A stretch of 64,000 bases of DNA from Phallus indusiatus (lineage: Eukaryota > Basidiomycota > Agaricomycetes > Phallales > Phallaceae). The stretch lies in NCBI GenBank assembly GCA_027605045.1, contig JAQFWX010000058.1:173831-237830 (forward strand), in the 5' to 3' direction. Positions within the stretch are counted from its first letter, which is position 1; every line of letters begins with the position of its first letter. This document shows, in pieces, positions 48,328 through 61,015 of the stretch. The position numbers were made by a program, and so were the translations under genes. The notes under the pieces were generated by a model. It was not told the origin of the DNA, searched no databases, and saw only the letters and a program-made list of their open reading frames with translations.

Positions 48328-48850
48328 TTACTTTTTCGAGTTAGTAACAACTCGAGAGCCGGAACTAACGGGAAAGAATGACGGAATTGATGGAGGCCCG
48401 CGACTCTGATCACAGTCACATTTGACTATAATACAATTGTGGTAGATCGAAACATTGGCCGCCGAGCTATCGTTAAAACGTGACGTTAGTGACTTATGGC
48501 GGAAAGGATTGTTAGGTGGTTGTCCGTACATTTCCTCAACGTGATCCATGTGGGTCTCAGTATTAGATATAATAGAATGCACGTTGCCATTACTGTTTAT
48601 TGACATGAGAACATCTTCAGTAAATTCACCTGAAAAGGCGTAAGGAGAACATTGATGTCAGAAATGGGTTATTAAGCCATGAATCGTTGACCTTACCAAC
48701 ATAGGCATTCACAAGTTTTGGGTTAAACTTATGAACGACTTTGTGACAATCTTTACCGAATTTATCGTTGAGGATTTGGATATGTGCGTCCATATCTACA
48801 TGGCCTTTTAGTCGTATAATGTATCGTTGCGTTCGGGTTGATGTACTCAT
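48328..48850 (-). CDS. I9-type proteinase inhibitor-like protein 2
   Basis: Start MSTSTRTQRYIIRLKGHVDM at 48850 is chosen over the in-frame Met at 48913 because the paralogue begins at the same place. Exon 1 continues DAHIQILNDKFGKDCHKVVH and KFNPKLVNAYVG. A GTAAGG intron joins GEFTEDVLMSINSNGNVHSI and ISNTETHMDHVEEMYG. The single beta-alpha-beta-beta-alpha-beta type I9 domain of about 80 residues has no attached protease, as in fungal intracellular inhibitors of subtilisin-like proteinases. No signal peptide, so probably cytosolic or vacuolar. A C-terminal extension (SSAANVSIYHNCIIVKCDCD and a Pro/Ser tail), shared with paralogue 1, is longer than the classical inhibitor. The conserved block appears intact; inhibitor function is inferred. 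Confidence 0.7.
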
Positions 48851-49606
48851 GGATGTACGGATATAACAGTATACCTCTGAACTAAAGAATGTACGATGGT
48901 TGGCATCAGCCATTTATAAACCGACATCAATGGAGGTGGCGATACGTACTGTAGAAGTTTAGACCTGTGCTACACTGCCACACTGCAGCATCGCTCATCC
49001 TTTTACATCACAACTTTTCAATGATTGGCCTCTTATCACAAACATAAAAAATGTTGTCCCTGAGATCAGTATACGTATGATTGGAGGATATAACGTTGAT
49101 ATAAGGTTGAGAAAGGAAGAGCTGGCGCCTGTAACAGTGTGACGTCGTGACGGTTCATTCCGGTCTTCCGTTTTATGTACCACTTGTATGACGCATTCCT
49201 AGGCGCAACAAGTCACTGTCGACAATGAGATTCAAGTTATTGTCTTGCTATTGTTTTACGTTGACTGATATTTTTGCTTCTCATGTTTTCGCTGAACCAT
49301 TTTGGACATCGCTTATCTTTTGACCCACCTCTGAAGATGCCACCGTTGGTTATGTTGAACGTTGAAGATTCGCGCTAGTTCAGCTGAGGGAAAACAATTT
49401 ATATGCATTGAAAAGGCCTCTCAACCGGAAAACTGGTGTCCCGATGTTCCTGTGAAATGGCAACAGTCTTGCCATGGCACTACGAGAAAAAAAAACTCTT
49501 ACCACCGTACCGTGTGCATATGCACACCCAGAACTGGTTAATACATATTCCGCTGCCCATCATTCAATCGGGAGGCTGTTCCTCACTCAATCAAAGTTGT
49601 TTTATG

Positions 49607-49835
49607 CCAAAAGCTCTCTGGCAGTGATTTGCCAACATCGGCGAAAGGACTTATTTCCTCCCGTACTCTTGTAACCGATTTGATACATCTTCTGCTCGCA
49701 CATCGCTCCATCTGACAAATGGTCTCTTACTGTGTGGAGTATAGTCTCCATCTCTGTCGAAACCAAGACTCTTTGGCAATGGATTTGCCAAGGCTGGCAA
49801 AAGGACTTGACTTCTTGTTGTACCCTTATCCTCGC
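49607..49835 (+). repeat. Two imperfect direct repeats of about 70 bp
   Basis: 49607-49675 and 49762-49835 share CTCTNTGGCARTGGATTTGC-like, CCAA(C/G)... and GGC(G/A)AAAGGACTT blocks in the same order, 155 bp apart. Noncoding as far as can be seen. Confidence 0.6.
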
Positions 49836-49845
49836 TAAACCGTGG

Positions 49846-50155
49846 TCGGAGCGCCCGTTCAACGTGCTTCAGGTTCTCACATAACTTACCTGACGTGAAA
49901 GCCCAACAGATCCTATGCGATATTCTCTGTCAAAGTGACAGACCTAGTTTGTAACAATGCACACGCTGCTTTCGGTAACTGTACAGGAGACAATTAACAA
50001 TTCGTGTTGAATTTGAGGATCTATTATCGCTACAAAATTCTCGGAGCGCCCGTTCATCATTTTCTCCAGTGCGTGTATTCAGATTGCGTAACGGATTGAT
50101 GCCAGTTCCCGATCCACCTTCTTATAGTTTAAGTGCATTTCGGAGCGCGCGTTCA
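49846..50155 (+). repeat. Three dispersed copies of a 16-bp motif
   Basis: TCGGAGCGCCCGTTCA occurs at 49846-49861 and 50041-50056, and with one change (GCGCGC) at 50140-50155. The motif is GC-rich in an AT-richer neighbourhood. No gene is adjacent; meaning unknown. Confidence 0.7.
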
Positions 50156-52563
50156 TTGACATCCGTGTCTACTTCGAACTTCTTTGGAATTCGGTAAAAT
50201 GATCACACCTGTGTTTTTAACTCGACCCAAACTCCTGACTGCTTCTGTTCACCTCCAGATCACTTCCAGGACTACCTCCAGCTAAGGCACCCCAGCACTC
50301 CCCCATTTGACAACAGCAATTGCGTAACAGGTATAAATCATTCATTCATTAGAAGCGAGGGATTCTTATTCTTATCAACATCTTTTGACACAAGCATCTT
50401 GACGAATGAGTGCCGTGGGGTATTATGTGCGACCATCTAAAGCTAGATTTGCCTCAACTGCGCAGCCTTGTATGAAATTGATTCATACCTTAAAACATCT
50501 TCCTTCTCTCGTGTTCCCCTTATTACATAAAACCTTACGGAATGACAATAACTCGAAAGTTTGTGAATCTACATCACAAGAAGAACACCAGCTTATTACC
50601 CAGATATGTCTTTGTGGCAACGACTCTATGTTCTAGTTATGTACGAAGCCCAATATTAATTGATGAGCAGCAAAAAAGGGGACAAGGGAATCACGCCAAA
50701 TACCTTTGGAAGCAAATACAAAATGCATCTCTGAGCATACATCTCGTTTTTGATATCGGCTCTTAACACGGAGTCACGGACCAATCATTCCTGCATACAT
50801 AGCCTTGTTCTCACCCCACATTGGCAGTGAGATTAATGTGCCTTGGCCCCCACGTTCCACCAATACACAAGCATTTATTAAAAAATCTTATGGTAGACAC
50901 GTTGTTACAAAGTTGAAATATAAATTATTGTATTAAGCGAAACATTTCGATTTCTTTACGATATATTCTTGTTCTTCGAAGTCGAGTGAATCTCACATGC
51001 GAAGGAGTATTAGCATTACTAGGGAGAGAACCGACTTGTGAAAGCCCTTAAATTCCGATTAATTGAGTTTAATAGAATTTTGCATTCAAAGCATAACTAA
51101 TTTATGGGGAGAATGGTAATACACCAATACGCCACTGGATAAGTTGAAAACCTGTGTCTATTCAAAGTTGCCAAAGAAGCGGATTTCTCGTTAAGCCCGT
51201 ATTTCAAAAATTTTAGCCTCAAGGAACTTTCCGACTTATTTTTTTTTCGTCACAGGAACTTGCACACGTCCTGCTTGAGAATGGTATAGCATAGAAGAAT
51301 ATATCTGGCCATCTGGAGGTGGTGCATCGGAAGCCAGTCTGAAAGCATTTAGGGAGACGTCGAAAGGATTGATGCGATCCGGCATAGCGGCAATGACTGG
51401 TATCTCTGTGATCGATTAGATCGATGGTTAGAACCTTTTGAGGCACATTTTGGAGAATATCCGAAGTATACACGCCGCCGCCAGCACGAACGGAAGTCGA
51501 ATTTTCCCGCTGGAATTCGAACCACCTCCTACAGCTTGCAAAAGCAATATGGGGAAGGTGTATATTATACTTGCCAATTCAATCTTCCCTGGCCCTGCCA
51601 GTACTCCATTTCCGGATATGGGATGACATCGGCTGATGGAGATGAAATTCAATGACAGGGTAACTAGGAGAGCATTTTTTACATATTTCTTTTAAAGAAA
51701 CGAAAGGCGTCTTGGGAACAAAGGGTCATCCACGGAGAAAGGCTCATACCGTCGTTCGAGTTTTGCAGCTATTGTCTCGGTTAATATGTCTATTGAATGA
51801 CTTTGATTATCGTGAATGTAATCGATTATCTATCATTGATTTGTGAGAATCAGATTACTTCACGACAAAATAAAGAAACTGTAACATACGTGTAGCAAAA
51901 TGAAAGACCTTTGGCTTGCCTATTTTATTTCTATCTCGTTAAATCTATTTTAGTGTACAGTTCGCGTTGATGCTGCTTTTCAGAAGTGCCTTTTTTTCAT
52001 GAACAGAGAAGTCAATTTCGGACCGGCGTTCAAAGTTTCCTCAGGCCAGCTCTGGGGGTTGAATTGAGCTAGTAGGTACTGGGTATCTTCAGAAGCTGAG
52101 CACGTCATGATCTGGAGGTCTCGGGACATTTAATTGACACCTTTAGGATTCTCGACCTGGTGGCTTGTGATACTGGAAGTACGAATACCTCCAGCTAAGC
52201 CGTTCGATGGACATAATGGGTGAACATGCCGAACGTGTGTGAGAAAATCCCGTGCGAGGGCAGTCCACATCAAAATGAATAACAAGTTCCACCCGATGTA
52301 AATGCTGGTCGCTTTTTACCTGTTTAGGGAAATTTCTCGGGTGACAGAGGTCCCTGTTGTGATAACCTAAATGTAGTTGCAACTCACAGATCCCCATCGG
52401 CCTTTCGTTGCCAAAAAATACCGGTTCTTTTTTTCGGTTGCGCTAAAAGATGGGCAATGAAATTAGAAGGAAGAAAAGGAGTTACAGCTTACTCTCTGCT
52501 TGCTTAAAATACCACTGTGGATACTTGCGTTTTGCCAATTTCACCCAAATATCACCCCCAAGC

Positions 52564-53084
52564 ATGGTTCTATCTTCAGGATTCTACCGCACTCAATTCC
52601 AAGGCAAAACGCTCCACCTCGTTCAAAGCCTGAATGAGCCCCACAATGTTCAGATTACTGAGAACATTAATGAGGAGCACGTCAAATTCCGCAAAGATAA
52701 AAATGGTTGGCTCAGCATCGACGATGGTTTGTCTCCGAAAATGATATCCTAAATAACCGTACCGAAATGTATGTTTTGGCTAGGTCTTTTTGGTAGATAC
52801 GGAAACCCAGAGCACCTCCTGGCGCGCGTCAATGGTACTGTATATCGTGTCTGGGTTGAACAACGTGGCAGAGATCAGGTCAGCTCTGAAGCTTCGTGGG
52901 GAAGAATTAAAACTAACTTTCATTAAAGTTCGGCTTAATACCAACGGACGAGTCGGGACAATATTCCAACAAGTTTCTCGGTATTTCAAAAGATGGCGAC
53001 TTGAAAATAGAAGACGAGTGGAACACTGAGAATGGGACAGTATGGGTCGTTTCAAGCAAATTAGGAGGACCAGCTGGCTTGTAA
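52564..53084 (+). CDS. Small beta-rich protein, unknown family (137 aa)
   Basis: Three exons, 52564-52726, 52784-52878 and 52929-53084, join in frame with good GT..AG borders; the second intron has an AACTAAC branch site. Start MVLSSGFYRTQFQGKTLHLV, then HVKFRKDKNGWLSIDDGLFG, YGNPEHLLARVNGTVYRVWV, EQRGRDQFGLIPTDESGQYS, NKFLGISKDGDLKIEDEWN and an end in SSKLGGPAGL. No signal peptide, no membrane segment and no cysteine in the resolved sequence. Alternating hydrophobic and polar strands with short Gly/Asp turns suggest a beta-barrel or beta-trefoil-like fold, as in small mushroom lectins and protease inhibitors, but no family motif is clear. It lies alone between a gene-poor stretch and the NRPS. 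The coding call is fairly sure; the function is open. Confidence 0.7.
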
Positions 53085-54128
53085 AACCTATGATGTAGTT
53101 ACCAATATAACGCCACTTCTGACTTTATAAAGATATTTGATCGATAACGACTTGAGAGATTGTCGTCTTCATGAGACCTTTAACTTTCAGCGTCACGTGT
53201 CGCAGTGCCTAAAGAGAATTTCGTTACACCGACAGCAGTAAACCCATGCGCATCTTCGAGGACGCAGCTTGAGCTGTCCTTGATGTCCAGTAAATGTTCA
53301 GTCGTACAATTGTGGTTGACAGGTTGTATCTATGAGAATCAATAATCCGATATGGGAAACAGCCAGGGGTTTCTATTGCAGTTGTTAAAGGCATGCAATT
53401 GAAGACTAGCAGAGGCACGTTATTGCCTTGACCAAAGTGAAAGGAAATACTATTATAGCTTCAGATTCGCTGCAATGCTCGGTCCGATGGTTCGGTATGA
53501 TTGAGTACCCTTTTGTCAGCCAGGAGAAAACTCTTAGCGATGTCGCCATCCTGAGCAAAAGCAAGAAAAAACGCTGTTCCAATTACAATTATTATTGTAA
53601 ATAGATTATTTAGTTTCTCGATTGGGAGGTTGTTTACGGGGGCTCGTGAGATACAAACCTGTCAAAGACAAGCGAATTCGATGGCTTACGTAATTTAGGA
53701 AAACTTTCCATTAACAGCTCCAAAAAGCAAAATAATTGCACGACACCTCCACACTTAACAGGTCGGATTCTTTATTTCAGCGAAATCAAAGGAAATTCTG
53801 GAAGTGAAAATATGTATTGTGGCCACATGGATCTGTCGGAGACAGCAAATTACCAATATGCGATTACTGGAATCGGAAATGGGGTGAAAAAACACGACAT
53901 ACTGGGCGATTCGGTTGAAACGGCATTAACTCTGTGGCACATCTCCTTTCTCAAAAGATATTCGATACGTTAGACTCATGAATTCTCAAGCCTGATCTGT
54001 ACCATTTATCGTTATCGTTCGCGTACGAGCGCAGTATTTATACAGGGCTAAACACCACTTCCGTGGATCTACAACTCGATTCCTCCGAGCCAAACTTATC
54101 ATTCTTGCCCACATAAACCATCTCCGAA
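53085..54128. other. Intergenic stretch upstream of the NRPS
   Basis: No gene recognised; the minus-strand open frame at 53224-53418 has no features. The NRPS promoter lies at the right end. Confidence 0.5.
54035..54042 (+). promoter_or_regulatory. Probable TATA box of the NRPS gene
   Basis: TATTTATA, 94 bp upstream of the ATG at 54129. It supports the view that the gene really begins here with a short condensation-domain remnant, not further upstream. Confidence 0.45.
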
Positions 54129-57100
54129 ATGCAGCCCGCAGACGATGACAATGATAATCACAAAAATTCTAACCCAAACTCTGAATCAAATGGCCAACTC
54201 CACCATGATACTTCCAAGGCCAACCCATCCAACTTTGGCATTGATCACTGGCAAAAACGCTTTGCTACAGCATCTCCTACTATCTACCCTTTACATTCTT
54301 CATCTAAGCCTGTCGTTGACGCTTCAGTCATTCGTCGCTTTCTTGTACCCAGTCAAGGTGTAATCCTGGACAATGGAATTAAACTCTCGACTGTCGTCGC
54401 ATTGGCTTATAGCCTTGTTCTGAGAGCTCATGCAGATGCTCCTAACAAGGTTGTTTTTGGTTACGTTCGTCACTCAGATAGGTAGTGTAACTTAACTTGG
54501 ATATCGTATACCATTGGTTAACGTTCTGTGATTAGGACCGACGTCTCCATGACAGATGATTGTCCTATTGGTTTCGTCCAGGATATTTCCTTTGATTGGA
54601 ACCAAACTACTCTTCTTTCCCTTCTCAACTTACAGAATGACATTTTTCAATCCGAGAATCAACTGCTATTCGGCGCTGGGAAGCTAACTATTCCGGCAGA
54701 GATAGCTTCCTTGTTCCGAACGATTATCTTCTTCCATACCAATTCGACTGTTGGAGCCAACATAAAGCCAGAAGGCGTTGATTATGACCTGGGATTCAAT
54801 GTCAAATTTATTAACTTGGATGAAATTGAGGTCGAGGCCCAATTCGTTTCGACAAGCGTAACGGAGCCGGAAATCGCAATATTCTTGGACCACTTCAAAG
54901 TGGCATTCGAAAACATATTCTCTAATCTCACGAGTCCTCTCTCCGATGTTGGTCTCGTTTCAACCCAGGAACGGCAACGTCTCATCGTTGATATCAATCC
55001 ACCATATCCTTACACGTCCTTAAGCCATGCGGAAAACGTGTCCCAACTCATCGAGGAACAGGCTCTCAAGACACCTCAGAAGATTGCTGTTAGTTATCAT
55101 ATATGTTTATAACTCATATCGTACTTAAGATTCCTTCGTACAGCTTCAACAAGATCAGGATCAGTTTGTTACCTACAGAGAGTTGGATTCCTTTGCCAAC
55201 AGCGTCGGTCACACTCTCATTTCCAATGGCATAAAACATGGCGATCTAGTTGGAATATACATGGACAAATCCTCAGAAATGTTCATAAGTATTCTCGGCA
55301 TACACAAAGCCGGATGTGGTTACGTTCCTTTGGATCCAGCACATCCTTTTGAACGTATTCAAACGATCCTTCGAATCGCGAACATCAGTATCGTGCTTAC
55401 TAGCGAGGCGCTTAAGGCACACCTCGAGTCTCAAAATTACGGCATCACGCTTTTGCCAATCGACATTCATGGTCTTTCTCCTGCTATAAAACCAGATGTA
55501 CATGTCAAACGGGACGACGTTTCTCATGTACTATTCACTAGTGGTTCAACAGGGGTTCCTAAAGGTACGGATGGCTGTTCTACTTTCTAGCTCATGTTGT
55601 TCACAACTGACATTTCGTCTTTGCCAAGGTGTCATTTTAACACATGGATCCATCATTGAAAGCGTTTTAGGCTCTCGGGACGTTTTCGGTCCTTTAGATG
55701 GCCGAGTATTGCAATTCGCAAACTACACTTTTGATGTCAGCGTTTGGGTAAGTAAGATCTTTGAAGTTAGTAGAATGATCTCACTGATATTTCTTTAGGA
55801 TTGGTGTGGTACTTTCTCTGCAGGAGGTACCTGTGCGTTGTTCCACGACAAAAACTGATGGACAACCTTGGCGGCATTGCCAGTAGCTTGGATGTGACTT
55901 TCTTGGAGACAACGCCAACGGGTGGGGACGATCATGCATCTGATCATGGCAAAACATATTGATTGTCTTTTGAAGTTATGGCCCTCATATCACCCGAAGA
56001 AGTTCCAACGGTTCAAATGTTGGCACCAGGTGGAGAACCTTTAACGCCAGAGGTTCGCAATAAGTGGGCGAATGTGATAAACGTCGCCAACGTGTAAGTT
56101 ATCAAACGCTTCATATTTTGAACATTGGATTCGAGTCGTCATCTCTAGATATGGTCCGACAGAAGCAAGCACGAATGTGACGGCACTGAAATGGGTCACC
56201 TTATCCACCGAACTTCCGAATATAGGAAGACCATTTGGTTTGAATGTCATTTATGTTTTGGATGAAAAATTGCAGCCTGTACCGCTTGGATGTGTTGGTG
56301 AACTATACATTGGCGGTCCTCAAGTAGCTCGAGGATACTTGGGTGCTCCTGAGCAAACTGCAAAGGCATTCGTCAGCGACCCCTTCCGTCCAGGCTCTAT
56401 CATGTATGCTTCCGGGGATCTCGTCCGCATGAACCCTGTCGATTACTCAATTACCTATCTCGGTCGTCGTGATACTCAAATCAAAATCCGTGGCCTAAGA
56501 ATAGAGATCGGAGAAATCGAGGCCGTACTTAAAGAAGCGAGCACGAGCATCGCCAACGCGGCAGTCATCAAAGTGGACGCTGGAAATGAAAGTCTGGTTG
56601 CATTCTTAGAATGCTCTCTTAATATGGGAACCGATGACGTATCTATTGTTCACGAAGATCAACAGATGGTTGGTGCTCTCGTCGCGTCGCTGAAACAGGC
56701 TGCCCGGCAGAGACTCGCGCCGTACATGGTTCCAACGGTATACGTTCCTCTCAATCGTTTTCCGCTTGCAAGCTCCGGGAAGCTGGATCGGAAGGCTTTG
56801 ACGCGTTCTTTTATGCCCACCAGGACGAAATCAGAGACCTTCGGCTCGACCTTGAAGAGCTTCCATCTGTAGAGGCACCACGGGACGAGCTACAGGCAAC
56901 CTTAAGAACCCTATGGGCTTCAATATTGGATATCGGAGAGGAGCTGTTGAGCATTGATATCGATTTCTTCGCCGTCGGAGGAGACTCGATTTCTGCCATT
57001 CGGCTCGCAAGTGCTGCCCGTGACGCAGGCATCCACCTTCAAACGACAGATATCATTCAGAATCCGACAATCATCGGAATGGCGCAGATTGCTCGAACAG

Positions 57101-57300
57101 CCGTCGTGGACTACAACTTTGATGACGACGAGACACCATCTGTGGCTCTAGATCAAATGCAACCCGAGGACCTCACATTGCTGGAAGTCGACAAAACTCG
57201 ACTTGACTTCTTCCGAAAGCAATTGTTATCGAAACATGGATTATTACCTAGGTATGTCTGCATTCCATTCCAGTACGTTGTTGAGTTGATGAACGCTCTT
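54129..57300 (+). other. NRPS part 1: half-C, A1 and T1 domains
   Basis: The half-condensation domain (54129-55085) matches the C-terminal halves of C1 and C2 (for example VVFGYVRHSD versus VVFGQVVAGR), and lacks the HHxxxDG site. A1 (about 55140-56830) has VTYRELDSFANSV, A3 motif LFTSGSTGVPKG, A4 YTFDVSVWDW, A5 VYGPTEAST, A7 YASGDLVRM, A8 GRRDTQIKIRGLRIEIGEIE and A10 SSGKLDRK. By alignment to GrsA the ten-residue code would read D-V-W-E-A-G-V-T-N-K, with no confident substrate. One base is missing near 55830: SAGGT should continue CVVPRQKLMD, but the frame runs into a stop. T1 carries FFAVGGDSISAIRL near 56970, with the phosphopantetheine serine present. Confidence 0.8.
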
Positions 57301-60300
57301 CTGTAGCGATGTGTTGGACATTTATCCATGCACGGCATTACAAACCAGCTTCCTTGTAGCTGGGTTATTCGTTAACGACGCTTATATCATAAGACAAATT
57401 TATGATATTCCCCCGGGATTAAGCAGCATCCGCATTAAAAAGGCTTTCGACGACTTTATTAATCACCCTAATGGAACAATATTTAGGACTGTTTTTGTTC
57501 TTGACGACACTACCGGTCGCTACCTTCAGGTTGTGACCCGTCCTTCGTGGAAATCGATCGAATGGAACACGATTGCAGTCACTAACGAGGCCGCGCTCGA
57601 AACAGCCATACGCGAGTATCAATTCGGCCACGGATGTCAGAAATTTGAACAAGGAGAACTGATGACGAGGGCCTGTATATTTGAGATGAACGGCGTTCCT
57701 TGTGCACTCGTTTGGAGTCTGCATCACGCAGTGGCGGACCATTGGAGTATAAACAACGCAGAATGCGATATTGCAGACACATTCTTTGAACGGGCTCTGC
57801 CACGCCGACGGTCTTTCAAGCCAATGATCAAGTATCTCGAAAGTCTGGATCGTACCAATGGTTTACAGTTTTGGCAAAGCCATCTTCTGGATGCAAATCC
57901 AACGCCATTCCCCCAAAGTGTTCCCGATGGTTCTCGTGCCATCGCAAACACGGTGGCTTCTCGTGAAATACATAAAGATCACACGTCATTTACTCGTCGG
58001 TTTGGTGTTACGGCTGCATCTTTGGCTACTGCTGCGTGGTCTGTTGTCTTAGCTGCGCACACTAGCAGTCCAGACGTTGTATTTGGGCAAGTTGTTGCTG
58101 GACGAAGTATGTATCTCCTTTTCGTGCAAGAGAGGAAGATAGTTTACGCTACATTCAGATGCTCCGATCAAGGATATTGACTTCATGGCGGGAAATACTA
58201 TCAACACCGTTGCTCATCGCGTTATCTTGAAGCCCGACGCTTCTATTCTCGACACCCTACTTGCAATCCAGCGGGATCAGACTGAAATAAGTAAACATGA
58301 ACATATTGATCTTGCGGAACTTCGATCACAAGGCACACCTGCTGCTAGCCTTTTCAAAACTTTACTCAACTTTACAAACCTTCCTGGCGATCAAAGAAAT
58401 GTACTCGACTTCACAGCCGATTGCTGCTTGTGGGCACGAAGGCAGGGAAGTTATGATGGGTAAGGCTACCTTGAATAAACCCAAACATGGTTACTTATCC
58501 GCTCTTTCAGACAAGACGTTCCACTCGTAAGTACAGGAAATCAATACATCATAAACGCACTATAACCCTCGTAGACACTTACGGTAATACCGGTCACAAC
58601 GAATGATTTCTACATTGAGGCGAATTATAACGATAATGTGCTCTCCAAGACCGAGGTTTCTGTCATCATGGACCATTTCGAATCAGCTCTGTGTTTCATG
58701 ATGGATCATACGGAGAGTCCTGTGGCTGACGTTGAACTTATCAATGCCGAAGAGAGGCAATTACTTGTTCCTCCAGAGAAGTCGTCGGCTTTGGAACCTA
58801 ACGGACATGCCACTAATTCGTACGAAGATGATCTTTCGTCGGTCCAGAGCGTGTCTCGGTTGATAGAGCTTCAAGCTGAAAGGACGCCCGAACGGATCGC
58901 AGTAAGTTAATCTGTTCAGCGTCGTGTTATCATTTATATTCACATGTCATAGCTTCAATTTGGTCAAGATGTGTTCATGACATATCGCCACATGAATGCC
59001 TTATCGAATAACCTTGCTTGCATGCTGTCAAGAGTGGGATCGAGCAAGGGAATCTTGTCGCGCTTTACATGGACAAGTCAATTGAGATGTTCTTGTCAAT
59101 TCTTGCGGTGCATAAGGCTGGTGGTGCATATGTTCCCTTGGATCCAGAACACCCTGCCGATCGCATTAACACCATCCTTCGCTTATCGGGGGCCGTAACA
59201 GTTCTTACAACTAAAGAACTTCAGGAACAACTGGCTTCCAAGCTGGTCGATGCTGAAGCTATTCAGTTGTAGTTGATTTCAATGAGCTCTCTACTGACGA
59301 GAAGCCCGACATACATATAACTCGCGACGCTATATCCCACGTCCTTTTCACAAGTGGTTCAACCGGCATTCCCAAAGGTAAAAGTATTCCGACAACTTGA
59401 ACCACCTGCTAGCTAACACGATTCTTGAAGGTGTCGTCCTCACGCATGGGTCTATCCTTGAGAGCACCCTTGGATCGCTTGACGTTGTCGGCCGCCTCGA
59501 CGGACGGATACTGCAATTTAACTACACTACACTCTTTATTTCTGTCTGTTGCCCTTTGTACATTAGTAAAGCTCAATAATTATTTACATGGGCCTGTACA
59601 TTAAGTAAAACAACATTGTGATAGATGATGAGGCGGAGTGGCAAGCGACTTGGACGTCACTTTTTTGCAGACTACACCGACAGGTACAAATATCACATTA
59701 ATAGGAACATCATTGTACAACACTGACTTGTAACAAATGCAGTTGCAATGTTGATGTCACCCGAAGAGGCACCGTCCCTTCAGCTCCTGCTGTTAGGCGG
59801 TGAAGTATTAACACCTGAGGTTCGCAATGCGTGGGCCGATTCGGTGACTCTTATGAACGGGTACGTATCGAGACACCATTTTCTTGACTGAAACAAAGAT
59901 TTATATATGATAGATATGGACCTACCGAGGCTAGTACGTACGTGGCCGCGATGACACGGGTCACCTCATCTACTGGTCTTTCCAACATTGGGAGATCATT
60001 TGGTCTCAATGTAACGTATATCCTCGATGAACGCCTTCGACCCGTACCTCTCGGCTGTGTTGGAGAGCTGTTTATTGGTGGACCCCAGGCTAGCTCGTGG
60101 ATATCTGGGCGCTCCCGAACAAACGGCCAAAGTTTTCGTCGATGATCCTTTCCGACCTGGTGCTATTATGTATGCTTCTGGGGACCTTGTTCGCATGAGT
60201 CCTGTCGATCGGACCATCACATATCTCGGCCGTCGCGACACGCAAATCAAAATGCGTGGACTAAGAATAGAAATCGGAGAGATCGAGGCTGTATTGAAAG

Positions 60301-61015
60301 AAGCCAGCACACTCATCGCAAATGCCGTGGTAATTAAGGTAGATATTGGGAAGGAAAGTTTGGTTGCTTTTGTGGAAGTCTCGACCAGTATGGAAACCGA
60401 CACAATTGTTATCGTGCACGAGGGCTTGGATAACTCTCTAATATCGTCATTAAGACATGCTGCTCGACAGAGACTTCCGCCGTATATGGTTCCCAGTATA
60501 TATGTGCCGCTCAATTGCTTCCCCTCTCAAGCTCGGGAAAACTAGATCGGAAGGCACTCAACACATTCTTCTATGCCCATCAAGAGGAAATTCGAGACCT
60601 GCCGCTCGATTCAGAACAACTATCATCATTGGAGGTACCGCATGACGAACTTCAATCGACGTTGAGAGCTCTATGGGCCTCTACTCTGAATCTCAGAGAA
60701 GACCTACTAGGTATTGATGACGACTTTTTCGTAGTCGGGGGAGACTCGATTTCTGCTATACGACTAGCAAGTGCCGCTCGTGACGCAGGACTTTCTCTTC
60801 CTGTAACGGACATCATTCGTAACCCGACAATTCGCAAAATGGCACAGATTGTTAGGGCTGTTGTTTCCAGCGACGATTATGACGATGACGAGGCGCCCAC
60901 AGTCACTCTTGATAGGATGGGTCCTAAAGACCTCACATTACTCAGCCTCAACGAGGATGAACTCGATTCCTTACGCAATGACCTTCTTCCAAAATATGGT
61001 CTCTCTGCAAGGTGA
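57301..61015 (+). other. NRPS part 2: C1, A2 and T2 domains
   Basis: C1 (57301-58770) starts VLDIYPCTALQTSFLVAGL and has the active-site motif as HHAVADHW at 57722, with His in place of the usual Gly after Asp. A2 (about 58930-60590) keeps A3 motif LFTSGSTGIPKG, A5 GYGPTEAST, A7 YASGDLVRM and A8, but is damaged. Frame changes occur near 59026, 59265, 60089 (one base inserted before ARGYLG) and 60521 (one C lost before SSGKLDRK). Between 59530 and 59640 about 70 bases covering the end of A4 and the following SAGGT block are missing or scrambled. T2 has FFVVGGDSISAIRL near 60730 and is intact. A2 could not bind a substrate as read. Confidence 0.8.

Larger units (their letters stand above)
48851..52563. 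other. 3.7-kb stretch without a recognised gene
   Basis: Many short open frames but no exon chain or family motif. It contains direct repeats between 49607 and 50155, listed separately. Open frames on both strands at 51219-51660 (for example EEYIWPSGGGASEASLKAF, plus strand, near 51300) are interrupted by stops and could be a gene remnant of unknown type. Confidence 0.5.

Noticed and set aside
51219..51660. Possible gene on either strand
   Set aside because: Open pieces are short, interrupted by stops, and no splice-joined protein with family motifs could be built; left as unassigned.
59996..60514. 172-codon minus-strand open frame in the NRPS
   Set aside because: Antisense to conserved adenylation motifs A7 and A8; no features of its own.
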